Source: Epiperipatus broadwayi | Taxonomy: Eukaryota > Onychophora > Udeonychophora > Euonychophora > Peripatidae | Reading direction: 5' to 3' | NCBI GenBank assembly: GCA_028023455.1 | Contig: JAQFVV010006231.1 | Span: forward strand, 7,270,036-7,334,035 | Length of the DNA stretch: 64,000 nucleotides | In this document: positions 53,301-63,179 of the stretch, one piece after another | Layout: each line of letters opens with the position of its first letter | Numbering within the stretch: position 1 is the first letter of the stretch | The notes under the pieces: model-generated | Databases searched by the model: none | What the model was told of the DNA's origin: nothing | Seen by the model: the letters and a program-made list of their open reading frames with translations, nothing else | Program-made: the position numbers and the translations under genes

Positions 53301-56300
53301 AACATATAGTCAAGGCAACCTATTAAAACCTTGAGTAATGGGCTTTGTTGTCTTAGGATTACTCAACATATGTTAAAACTTTCTGCCTGATTATAACAAA
53401 ACAAAAGAATATTCTAACCAACAGGAAATCTTTTTAGCATTTTAAAATTAAGAGCTATATAATAAATTTTAATGCTTTACATCATTAATAAGCATAGTAA
53501 TTCTGTATTCTAATGGCATTAATAAAAAACTTGTATGTTTTTGAGGGCAATGTCATTCAGAAATAAATATCAGGTTGGATATCATTATTAATGATAATGT
53601 TATTAAGGCAATACAGTAAAATGCATTATGATCTTTAGATTATAATCCAAATGAATTAATGGTGTTTAAATACATTCAGAAAATATAAATTTTTGATTTT
53701 GGTTTTTTTAAAATGTAAATATAGTAATTATCTTAAGAATTAATTACATTTCTTTGGGTTTTTATATTACTGTAAATCTTTGTTATACTATTACACATAA
53801 CACTGAAGGGTATTTGATCTTTCTCAAAAAGTTTTCATTTTATATTAAAAGAGGACAGGCATTTGTAATTTATATTGGATAAGTAATCCCATATATGAAA
53901 CTTTTTTTTTCTTAGCAGTTATTTTTTGAACAAATAAATACGTGTATATACACACATACACAACATTAACAAGATATACATATATACACACTTGCACAAA
54001 AATATCTCTAAGTCTTTTTTTTTTTTTTTAAATTTAACAGTTTTAGATTGAATTTTTAAAAATAAAAAAATAAAAAATAATTTAAAATCAATTCTGCTGT
54101 CAAAAAAGTATTTAAATTTGATTTATGAAGTTGATAGCTAAAGATTAGCATTTATATTCAAGTTTAATTTATTATAAAAATTTAAATTAGTATGTTGAAA
54201 TGCAGAATTTAAAATAGGCAATAAACAATGTAATTTAAAATTAATTAACTAACATCAAAAAATAATATTTGAATATAATGTATTTTTGATGTGTGCAAAT
54301 AAATCAAATTTTTGTAATTTTATACTAAGGAAATGGTGATATTAATCTTAAAATTTTAAAGCACTGCTAATATCACTAGCAAAACACTAAAAATGAATAT
54401 AGTTGATCAAACTCAAAGACAAAAATAAAACATTTGACCATAAATCAATTCATGAACTATATCTAATGCTGGCCCAATAGTCCATTCATTTGATATTTTG
54501 TAGTGCTATATTTTAATTTCTTCTGCAATAAAATTTTTTGAAATATTTTAATGTCTTACTGATTTGTACTTTCTAAGGTATTCTATATTCAACCATATCT
54601 TCTCAATGAAGGTAAATCAATATTGCATTTTTTAAAAGTGTCTTTGATATAATCTTTATAGTATAAATGGAAACCACTTCTCTCACAAAAAATCATGCCT
54701 GGGCATTACTTTTTTAAAATATCTATTTATCACTTACATGTTTTATATGCTCAATGCAATAAAAATGTGATTTTATAATAATAGACTCTATAGAAACATA
54801 TCTAGCATGTTAAAGAATGTATTGATTGGTCCTATAATCTCACAACTATATTTTAGAATATAAGAAGCATCCTTAAATAAAATTTTTCTAATACTTTGTT
54901 TTGCTGTTAAAGGCTCTAGTCTCACTGCCATATAATGTAGTAAAACAAATAATACTTTTATATAAAATTAACAAAATACTTATATCTCTGAAATAAAATG
55001 CCATTCCTATCTTTTAATCAGTTAAATTCAATAAAAGCACATGAGTATTTATTATTGTTCATAAACTTTCAAGTTTGCCAACTATTCAGGTTACAAGTTG
55101 CTGAAGATTTTCTTTCATCGATGGCTGATAAACCAAAATCTTTAAAGGTTGTATTCAAACATTAAGAATATTTTGTAGACCATATTTTGAATTGATAATA
55201 ATAATATCATAGTCAGTGTATTATAAATCTAAAAAACAAAAAGATGATTCTTAATTTTCCTTCCACCATCAAATCTCTATCTTGTCATGCTTCTAAACTT
55301 TTCCAAAAATTATTGCTATAAAACTAGAAAACAAAGGCAGAGTTAACACACATTTTTGCTTAACAACATAACATTTCAAATGATTCAAAACTTTTGAATA
55401 GCAGTAATAACGCTTTCTCGCATTAATCATGTAGAAATTTTATAATTCCGATATACTTTAGATGGCAATTAACTAATTTCAAATAATGGCACAATCATTT
55501 GATTAATTAAGTCAAATTTCATAAATAAATCGATAAAATCAATATATAAATCAGTCTTTTGCTTTTGACATTTTTCTTATATTTGTCTATGTCTATAATG
55601 TTTCCTAATTCTCTAAACCACTATGAATTGCTGATAATCATTCATCTATGATAGAAAGCAACCTATTCAACATAATCTTTGAATGTATATTTGCCAAAGA
55701 GGATAACAATGACATTCCATAATAATCACACAAGTTTTTCTCTATCTTTCCTTTATTTTTAACAATTAGACAATAAAAGCATCATTAAGATCAGATGATA
55801 CAATTTCATGACTCCACATATTTTTAAAAAATTCCAATTATCATCATCATATTTTAAGACTTCTTTAGTTATCTCATTAGAATCAACTACTTTTCCATTT
55901 TTATGATTATAAAAATGTTTTAATTATACACCAAGCTGAATATATTGTCTAAATGTAATGGGAAGATGGATATACTATAAAAAACTACTATCATCTTACT
56001 TCTGTAGCATTATTCAAAAGAAGATCAAAATGTTTCCTCCACTTGTTCAAAATATCATTATTATTATACAAAAATGCGATTTATGGCTTTAATAGATTTA
56101 TAATATTATTTTTTAGGATCATTTATTGCTTAATATGCAACAAAAAAGATCTAAAATGGCTCAACAAAGAACTTTATCTCCTTTGCATTTTTTAATCCAT
56201 CAATCATTCTTAAGCCTTCTTAATTATTTATTTTTGCTTTTAAATGTCTACATTGCTTATGAAGTTTCACACTCAATTTATTATTCTGTCAAGCAAAAAA

Positions 56301-59300
56301 TGCCATATGTTTTCTTTTAATGAAGTCTCTAATAATAGACTTATTATCAAATACCTCTTGAGCATTTTTTTGTGAACCCAAGAATGAATTTTTATCTATA
56401 ACATATTTCTTAAAAAATTTTTATGCCTCAGTACTTTCTTGAATTAAATTAGAAATTTAAGTGTTAATAGTTATTGAAATATAGCATATTTTAAATATCA
56501 AATTTTATATGAATATGGAACATAATAATTTATGATCTACTTAACAATTTGTGCTTATAAGTGCTCATCTAATATGAATTCTTAAATATAAAGTAATCTA
56601 TTGCATGCCATTGTTTTAAATATGAATGCATGGAGAACATTAGAATTAACAGCACCATTATCAATTTACAATTACTTTAGACCATATTTTATTATTCCTA
56701 TCAACACATGTATTGAATTTTCCAAAAGGAAAAATGTGATCTTTTAATAGTATTGATGCAATAACGTTATCCAATAAAAAAGAAAACCTCTAAATCCTTT
56801 CTTTTTTTCAATTATCTGAATTTGATGTTGGAGCACAAGCATTGATAAAATAGGCAACCTAAGTCTTAATACTATTAGCTGTTCAATAACATATTTAAGA
56901 ATTCCAAGAATAGAAAAACAAAAGTAAATTAGATCTCACAGCTTATCCAACATCACACAGGCTATTTATCCAATTAAATTTTCTTCCTCTGAAAGACAAA
57001 TTTCATTAAGAATCGTTATACATCAATCTTAAGTTTTGAGAATTCTTTGATTGCAAATGCTGTCTTCCATTCAAATCTTGAAGAATTCATATTCAGCAAA
57101 GTTTGCCCACCTAATACATCTATATTTAGAAAAAAATTAAAATACTTCTATTAATTAATAACATTATTTCCTGCTTTATCATTACTATAAGATCTCTTCA
57201 TTACCATCTTTTATTCAAGGAAAGTAATACATGTTTTACTAGATTACCTTTTTCTTTCTGTTTTCTATTTCCCTCTTCATATCAATTAACTATTTGCTTT
57301 TTTTTTGTTCACTTTTATCAAAATATTTTCCAAAATTTTCTTCATAATCATTCTATCTATAAGTAAGTAAACAATCAATCCTCTTTCTTTTCTTATTTTT
57401 TTAAATAATAATATATAATTTTTATTTCTCATTCTTTCAAGCATTATCCTTCCAATTTATAAATCCATATGAGGATTTCAAAAATTTCCAAATATTTTTT
57501 GTATTTACATTTCTTTTAATAAAAATTCACATTAGGTAGATATAAATATCTTTTAAAATATTTTGTTTTGCAATTTTATTTCTGACATATTAATAATATC
57601 ATCAGACTGTGATTATTGAAACAAAATATATAATATTTAATAATATTTTTACATCTACTGATTTATATACAAAACACAATATGTGGGCATATTATAACTT
57701 ATAAATATGACCATTTGTATTTATATTAATTATGAAATCATACCAGAAATTACAAATTCTATTAAAAGAAATACAATGATTACATTATAATAAATCTAAT
57801 ACTAATTATTGAATTTACATTATTAAATTTGTTTATTATATTTATAATTTTATAAAAATCATAAGAAATATATTTATACATATATAGGTATTAATAATCC
57901 TCTACTCATATATGCACACACATGCAATTACAGTGAAGTCAGCTATAATGCTAAGGCTTATAGAGTGAACAAATAGTACAGTAAAAACTTTTTCTCACTA
58001 AATTAAAATTTATATAACAAATTCAAGTATATACAAAGCAAATATCTTTGCCTCATAAAGCTTAACATTTATTAATTTAGTTTACTTTATTTATTTATAT
58101 CTTTTAGCAATGAAAATATACTTAAAATGTCATGATAAAATGCTGGAGGTTGACTTAGAACATGCCTGTGCAAAATCTTGTTTGAGTCTTTCTGAAAAAA
58201 TAATTTAAAAAGCAGATTAATAGCTTGAAAAAAAATTATAAGCGAGATAGATGAAGTGATCATTAGTGTAAAATTGTTTCCATTTAAAAATATCTGTTTT
58301 AATTTTCACTATAAAGCAAAAACCAGAATTAGAATATAACATCAAAAAAAAAAATTTCCACCTGAAAAACTCATTAACTGTCAACCATAAAAAATGCTAC
58401 AATGAACATCATTGATTAACATAGGATGCATGGACACAAGGAAAGCTGATATCTGCAGTCAATAAAAAATTCCAAATAGAAACAAAACAACTTTTATAGA
58501 CTTAAGTTTGCTTTTGCTTTTAATAGATTGATTTTAATTTTCACCATGAGGTAGAGAATGCAGTCAAGAAAAAAAACACTTCAAGTAAGAAAGTAAAGTT
58601 CTACAAATGATATAGCTAAATCAGTGTTCTTTTTCAGAATAAGTTTGTTTTTGTTTTATTGATGCTTTTAAAAAGCTTTATTTTACTTTTCATAAAAATT
58701 AAATTATACAATATATATAACAATTAATTTTCTAATATAATTTTTCTGTTTAAAAGTTTATTTTCGATAGTAACTTCATTCTAGGTTGTGGATATGGAAT
58801 GGACTAACTTAAATATATGTATTTTAATGTAAGCTACAATGAATGTATAATATAATAAATCATATTCTGGAAACAATTAGTTTATTATACGAAACTTAAC
58901 CATACAACTTTTTTTTAAAAAATGAAGTAGCCATACAAATATAAAAAATTAACTCATATTCAATTATAGTTACATTTTTATGTAGCCATATATAAATAAA
59001 ATTTAACTAACGTTTCGTAATCTTCAAACTCATTCAAGCATCATTCCAGATCATGGTCTCCAAGATTACTATCCATTTCTCTATTTTTCAGATTACATGT
59101 TGCTATGAAAGAATGGATTATGGTATGAAACATGCAGTGAATATGTATAATATTAAAGTGCTGTACATCTAAATATATATATAAACATTAAAAAAAAAAA
59201 CCAGAATGTAAAGCTTTCATGAAAAAAGCACAACTTCAAAAAAAAAAAAAAAAAGACTTTATCACTTATATATATAATAAAAAAAATATAGAAGTACTAG

Positions 59301-60102
59301 AAATGGAACTTCCAGAATTCTTTAAAAGTTAATTATATTACTATACAATTTTTTCATTTTACCAAAAGAAATTATCAGATAAGATTTGTGTTTAGCTAAT
59401 GCAATGTTTTACCATTTGAAATGAAGAAAAAATATCACTGAATTGCAAAAAATTCTATAAATCATTTCTTATATATAAATAAGTCTTGAATGAGGTTAGA
59501 AATAAATAATTATTGGATAAATTTATACATTGTGATTCAAAAAGCTCATAACAAGGGGATGCTATAACAGTCTATGAAAATGTGAAAAACTTTGGTAGCA
59601 TTCATCAACAAAGAAACTTTGTGTGGTAAGTCCATTACTGACAATAAAAAAAAGATTGAAATAAGGAATCAAATGAACAGCAAATTGTTTAAATCAAATC
59701 AATTGTTTGAATAAAATATCAAAAAAAAAAAAAAAACACCCCCTTTTAATGCTATTATTAAGCATAAGAAAATATACATCAATCTATATAAGATCATGTA
59801 TACATGTAATACATATTTTATCACAATAAAAACAAAAATTCTCTTTTGTGTCAATAAAAATAAATATTTTAGATAGCTGGTTTATGTTAACAAATAATTT
59901 CATTAAAATATAATGGAATAAGAATTCCCAATGTTGATGTTTATATACAAACGAATAGAGAAACTTGTATTCAACACGCATTAGCAGGAAGTACAATATG
60001 TAAATACACACACATATATACCTTCATGGTCTTCTAAACGAACTCCGAGATTAGGCAGTATGTCATCTCGCATTGAATCACATAAAGACAAAATGCTGCT
60101 AA
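38195..60102 (-). CDS. CARS1: Cysteine--tRNA ligase, cytoplasmic (C-terminal five exons)
   Basis: Five exons join in phase on the - strand: 60102-60022, 49492-49425, 47117-47058, 41895-41812 and 38353-38195, giving about 150 residues to a TAG stop. The match to animal cytoplasmic CysRS is strong: [37 protein letters not shown], a Lys/Gln/Glu-rich coiled coil, [38 protein letters not shown]. The enzyme charges tRNA-Cys with cysteine in the cytosol. The HIGH and KMSKS catalytic exons lie beyond the right edge; only the region after the anticodon-binding helices is here. The exons are 60-159 bp and the introns up to 10.5 kb, swollen by transposons. Confidence 0.93.
38354..41811. other. CARS1 last intron
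   Basis: 3.5 kb, A/T-rich. No transposon ends or protein-like frames recognised; the - ORF at 40185-40394 is Lys/Phe/Ile-rich translation. Confidence 0.5.
41812..41895 (-). CDS. CARS1: CARS1 exon (PSEMF motif)
   Basis: The acceptor TTTTTTTAAG ends at 41896 and the donor GTAAAT is at 41811. The 28 codons encode [15 protein letters not shown] and then [13 protein letters not shown], nearly identical to the human [20 protein letters not shown] block. Phase 0 at both ends. Confidence 0.94.
42373..42428 (-). mobile_element. Minimal 56-bp family F insertion
   Basis: A 56-bp core starts AGCAAAACTC and ends with GTGATCATGTGATGTTTATTG, the reverse complement of the family start. It is bounded by 14-bp direct repeats (TCTTCTGTAAAGTA at 42359-42372 and TCTTCGGTAAAGTA at 42429-42442, one mismatch). 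Nearly the whole internal part is missing, yet both termini and the target duplication remain. Confidence 0.85.
42890..43480 (-). mobile_element. LINE copy 2a, 3' part
   Basis: Aligns by eye with the 3' portions of the copies at 32.5-33.1 kb and 54.4-54.9 kb: TTTGTGATAACTGTA, GATGTAATCTTTATAATATAAATG and the stretch around 43190-43300. Translation on the - strand gives broken traces of the LINE C-terminus. It ends about 180 bp before copy 2b in the same orientation. Confidence 0.6.
43660..45012 (-). mobile_element. LINE copy 2b, RT C-terminal half
   Basis: Parallels the 54.45-55.70 kb copy segment by segment: GATGAGTTTTGCAATGATAATAC at the 3' end, GATGTGATTTTACAATAGTGGA in the middle, CTTTCTATTTATAAAACT, and GAAAGCAACCTATTCAATA at the broken 5' end, where a family F repeat begins. 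It has many stops; the + ORF at 43965-44168 is its antisense shadow. Confidence 0.7.
45023..45592 (+). mobile_element. Family F copy, about 570 bp
   Basis: It begins CATTACATGATCACC, has AGGCAAAACTCTC, GTGCCAACCAGAGTAATC, GAAGGCTTGTGCATAAAATC, TCTGGCTTGTGGCCTT, GGATCTGAGA and TGAACTCAGTTCAG. It then repeats its start at 45467-45592 (AAACCACTAAACATCACATG ... AGTAATGAATGGATGC). The terminal direct repeat of about 120 bp is intra-element. A flanking target duplication is not evident. It abuts the 5' break of LINE copy 2b. Confidence 0.8.
45593..47057. other. CARS1 intron remainder
   Basis: A/T-rich, no protein-like frame. Contains several words resembling CACATTAT/TGTGTGAG in opposite orientations near 45885-45965 (a short inverted repeat around ATTATCATAGACCATTG). 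Confidence 0.4.
47058..47117 (-). CDS. CARS1: CARS1 micro-exon, coiled-coil segment
   Basis: A 60-bp exon with acceptor CTTTAG and donor GTGGGTAAG, phase 0 at both ends. It encodes [20 protein letters not shown], aligned with the Lys/Glu-rich linker RRVEEEKRKK... of animal CysRS. Because it is symmetric it could be skipped without a frameshift. Confidence 0.9.
47118..48429. other. CARS1 intron, 5' part
   Basis: No gene or repeat terminus recognised; the + ORF at 47663-47863 is not protein-like. Confidence 0.4.
48430..48850 (+). mobile_element. LINE C-terminus with zinc-knuckle remnant (other family)
   Basis: In + frames with one shift: VCKLCKEK, then [20 protein letters not shown], then [19 protein letters not shown] and [13 protein letters not shown]. 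The C-x2-C...H-x4-C spacing and the 'LLGLR...ELTK' tail are typical of the C-terminal end of Jockey/R1-like LINEs. It is noticeably less A/T-rich than its surroundings, so probably a younger insertion. It is antisense to CARS1. Confidence 0.6.
49425..49492 (-). CDS. CARS1: CARS1 exon (GLPTVVKL)
   Basis: The acceptor GATTTTAG ends at 49493 and the donor GTAATA is at 49424. It starts with two bases completing Gly, then [18 protein letters not shown] and AKLK. Matches human [11 protein letters not shown]...LLKEREEK. Confidence 0.93.
49493..50185. other. CARS1 intron, A/T-rich
   Basis: Nothing recognised apart from a G-rich word GAGGGGGAGGGGGCAC at about 50171-50186 just before the LINE tail. 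Confidence 0.4.
50190..50455 (+). mobile_element. LINE C-terminal tail fragment
   Basis: Broken + frames give DWT..., [12 protein letters not shown]-type words, WIPRL and [12 protein letters not shown], then an acidic end. 'GHxARRxDxRW...KRPQxRWxDEI' is the signature tail of RTE-like LINE proteins. It resembles the tail of the 20.1-21.2 kb fragment. Antisense to CARS1. Confidence 0.65.
51262..51702. repeat. Cluster of nested palindromes
   Basis: Three inverted pairs are seen. The outer short pair is TTTTACAAGCACA (51265-51277) with TGTGCTTGTAAAA (51361-51373). A longer pair is 51294-51351 with 51557-51616 (TATAGAAG...CAGTGATATTAAAACTG against CAGTTTTAAATCACTG...CTTCTATA). The tightest is a 33-bp stem, 51628-51660 with 51670-51702, two mismatches, loop of 9. 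No coding sequence. It looks like nested or rearranged MITE-like foldback DNA. Confidence 0.8.
51905..51985 (+). repeat. Family F terminus fragment
   Basis: AAATAAACATCACATGACC, CTTATGCTTG, TAACTGTTGTTAAAACAGGC and AAAACTCACTATAT follow the family start order. The element stops there with no matching end and no clear target duplication. Confidence 0.75.
51990..54430. other. CARS1 intron, nothing assigned
   Basis: A/T-rich. Positions 52450-53230 have C/T-biased composition with scattered broken - strand frames and may be a very old retroelement, but no diagnostic motif could be read. Confidence 0.4.
54430..57165 (-). mobile_element. LINE copy 3, nearly full order
   Basis: The - strand 5' part (57150 down) shows a degenerate [18 protein letters not shown] block, equivalent to the endonuclease start TLLDTNSRPE.... 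The middle is broken RT. The 3' part at 54950-54720 gives [12 protein letters not shown] and then FLYSLLL-NHIF, a decayed form of the LINE tail with SIES-type words. It parallels copies 1 and 2b. The + ORF at 56126-56320 is an antisense shadow. It is inserted in the sense orientation within a CARS1 intron. Confidence 0.7.
57166..60021. other. CARS1 intron, nothing assigned
   Basis: A/T-rich with poly(A)/poly(T) runs. The - ORF at 59784-60011 stops before the exon donor and is not coding. No repeat terminus seen. Confidence 0.45.
60022..60102 (-). CDS. CARS1: CARS1 exon ([17 protein letters not shown])
   Basis: The acceptor TTTTTCAG ends at 60103 and the donor GGTATA starts at 60021. It encodes [19 protein letters not shown] and then VRLEDHE; the last G starts a Gly codon completed in the next exon. 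This is the conserved stretch following the anticodon-binding region. The preceding exon is not visible within 3.9 kb upstream. Confidence 0.93.
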
Positions 60103-60875
60103 CTGAAAAAAAAACAAAAACAATTTAAAAACACTAACAATTTTAAGTAAATTATTGTAGTTATGATGGGTATCAAATGAATGCACACACACAAAAAACT
60201 GAGATTACTTTTAATTGCCAGACAAATAAATCAATAAAAATTTATTTTCTAAATAATTTCAACTACTTAAATAATTATCTAACAATATTATAAAAATTTC
60301 AAAACAATTTCTGAAGTTTCTTTTGGTTTTTGTTTAAAAAAAAGGTATATAGCAATTTAAATTGCGTAAAGCGCAATTTAAATTACTTACTAATTTAAAG
60401 GTGAAGTAGAAAACTAGTATTTTATTTCAAAAAAGGTATATATATATTTTTCAATATATATATGGCATTTTAATAATGTAATCTATGTGATTTTGTGGAA
60501 AAATAATATTTTATTATGATTACATATAGTGTATCAGAATCAGAAATACACTGAATTAAATGGCCACATATAATAACACCATCTTTCTGGCATTTGCCTT
60601 ATGAAGTGATGTTATGATTTCATTTATTAATGAGCATCAGGTATAATGAAAATTATAGCTCCACAATAATCATGTGTCAAATTAAGCTCTTTAGATATCT
60701 GTTGTTATCCATAATGCTAGCTGTAATTTCACCAGCTGTTAATTTACATATATCTAATTAACAGTTAGAAATCACATGTTAAATTTACAACTTGTATTAC
60801 TAGACATGTTTGAATACCACATAGAATGAAAAACAAAGACATTCAAAGATATTAAATTTTAATAAAAATGAATAA
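60103..60875. other. CARS1 intron flanking a family F copy
   Basis: Contains a short perfect palindrome around 60355-60385 (AATTTAAATTGCG TAAAG CGCAATTTAAATT). Nothing else recognised. Confidence 0.5.
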
Positions 60876-60887
60876 TTTAATAAAATA

Positions 60888-61556
60888 GGCAAAACTCTCT
60901 ATATGTACTGCCATTCAGTGCAAGCCAGGGTAATCAATGGATGCCAGAAGGCTTGTGCATAAAATCCCCATCTAGTGTCTACTCATCCAATATCCCCAGA
61001 CTAGTTTCTGGCTTGTGGCCTTTGTCAGTGAGGAGCCTTGGATCTGAGAGCACTGCACCTAGACCTTAGGATCTAATGCAACCCTCCAGCAGCCAGCTTT
61101 TATTTCTACTTAACTACAAAACTATGAGTCTTAAATTGAAAACACTAATATTTTCAATCCAATATAGTGATATAGGTCTGAACTCAGTTCAGTACCTACA
61201 CATTTTGATGTCTTTGATTCTTTAATAACCATAGCCACCACTATCTTATTAGGCAGGATTGGTTTTAAGCCAATAAACATGACATGATCACTATTTCTTA
61301 TGCTTGCTTATAACTGTTATTAAAACAGGCAAAACTCTCTATACATACTGTCACTCAGTGCAAGCCAGAGTAAATGGATGCCAAAAATACTAGTTTGGGA
61401 ATATTGGATGAGTAGGCACTAGATGATGATTTTATCCACAAGCCTTCTGGCACCCATTGATTACTCTGGCTTGCACTGAGTGGCAATACGTACAGAGAGT
61501 TTTGCCTGTTTTAATAACATTTATAAGCAAGCATAAGAAATAGTGATCATGTGATG
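60888..61556 (-). mobile_element. Family F copy, 669 bp, most complete
   Basis: Flanked by 12-bp direct repeats TTTAATAAAATA (60876-60887 and 61557-61568). On the + strand it begins GGCAAAACTCTC and ends GTGATCATGTGATG, i.e. it is in - orientation. The right half (61268-61556) is itself palindromic: AAACATGACATGATCACTA...CAGGCAAAACTCTC against GAGAGTTTTGCCTG...TAGTGATCATGTGATGTTT. The left half carries the GGAGCCTTGGATCTGAGAGC, CCTCCAGCAGCCAGC and TGAACTCAGTTCAG body. Confidence 0.87.
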
Positions 61557-61568
61557 TTTAATAAAATA

Positions 61569-63179
61569 AACAACCCCCTCTTCCCAGTATAAATGAAGTT
61601 ATAGTAGCGACTAACTAACTAAATATTTTCTCTTATATAAGACAATGGATAAATAATTACAAAAATACTTCATTAATAAATTTCCCCTATTCTATTTATT
61701 CATTAACTGGCATATAATATATATAAATTTATATTAACAATGTACTTCCATGCAAGAAAAAAATATAAATGAGTATTATCATTGTATATAAAAATAATAA
61801 TAATAATAAAAAACCCGAATAACATAAATAATTTGTAAAAAATGCCTTAAATATAATCAACTCTAATTAAAGAAATATGTTTTATCAACACCATAATGCA
61901 AATAAGAAACATCTTACTTAATTATAACCTCTTGAGCTCAACTACCAACCAGTACGTACAATGACATATATAAGTTTTTGTGTACACATAGGATCTTGCT
62001 ATAAATTGTAGTCAAGTCCATGATTATATTTTTTTTTCATAGAAGTATTTTAAACTATTCTTCTGAAGATTACTTGCATCTTCTTGAATTTACCTGCATC
62101 CTGTTGTGTTGCTTTTACATTTTAGCTTTCATTTTTCTTTTCATTACATATGTTGACTCCAAATAAAATATTTAAAAAAAGGGCATTTGCCTTAATACTT
62201 GGTTACCATCAATGGATTGGGTAGAAAAGCATTTATTTCAAGGGCTGGATTTCTTGCTAGCAGGTTCTTGTTAAACAATTTCATTTCAGGTAGATTTTAC
62301 ACACCAATCCCAAAGCAAGACTGGGCCACAGCTGACACTTAAAAAAGATCTAGTCCTTCATCAATAGTTACCATGTCACAGTGAATATTTTCCAATATTT
62401 CTAATAATATGATATAACTGCATCTGTACTGGAAGTATCAAAATTCTTTTTCTTTATGGTCGATAGCTGGTCACTAGCAATTTAAAATTAAATTGATGCT
62501 AATATGAGGCTTAATTATGGCTTGCAGAGATTTTGTTCATCAACTACTTTCTCCTTATCACCGGTCTATGTAAGACAGCAAAAAAAAAGAAAGAAAATGA
62601 AGTTTTTATACCTATCCATGATTCCAAAATCAAATTCATTATATTTTTCTTCTTCTTTTTAATTAAGATTATTTTCTAATTGCTATTTAAAACTTAATCT
62701 CTTCAATCTAATGTCTATAGATTAAAAATCTTTCATTCCAAAAACAAGATAATCCCATTAAATTCATAAAAAGGAACTTAGAATAAAAAATAAATGGGAA
62801 CTTTTATCCCCACATTAGGTTTTGTTGCCAAAGTTATATCTAGTTTGTTTAATCAACCCTTATGTAAATGTATTCAGTAACTTTAATAGAAATTGTACCT
62901 TTTACTAAGAAATGTTTATTTATTTTGGGGAAGAAAAAATACAATGTTTAAACCTAAAAACCAGTACCACAATGTAATGGTAATATATTATTACAACATT
63001 ACCTCTAAAACTCCACACATATCTAAATTAAATAAAGCTATGACTGAATGCTTTCCATCCCAAATTATATATATATATATTATTTATTCATGTATAACAA
63101 TTTAAGTAAATAAAATACAAAAATAATTTACGTAATAACCTGTAGATTTATACTTTACGTTTGTCTAAATATGATAATT
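61569..63179. other. CARS1 upstream intron; unexplained G+C-richer island
   Basis: Positions about 62180-62580 are clearly less A/T-rich than the flanks (TTCAAGGGCTGGATTTC, AAGACTGGGCCACAGCTGAC, CACCGGTCTATG). Short broken - frames such as LFNKNLLARNPALEINAFLP look protein-like, but I recognise no family and found no CARS1 exon here. The rest is A/T-rich. Confidence 0.4.
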
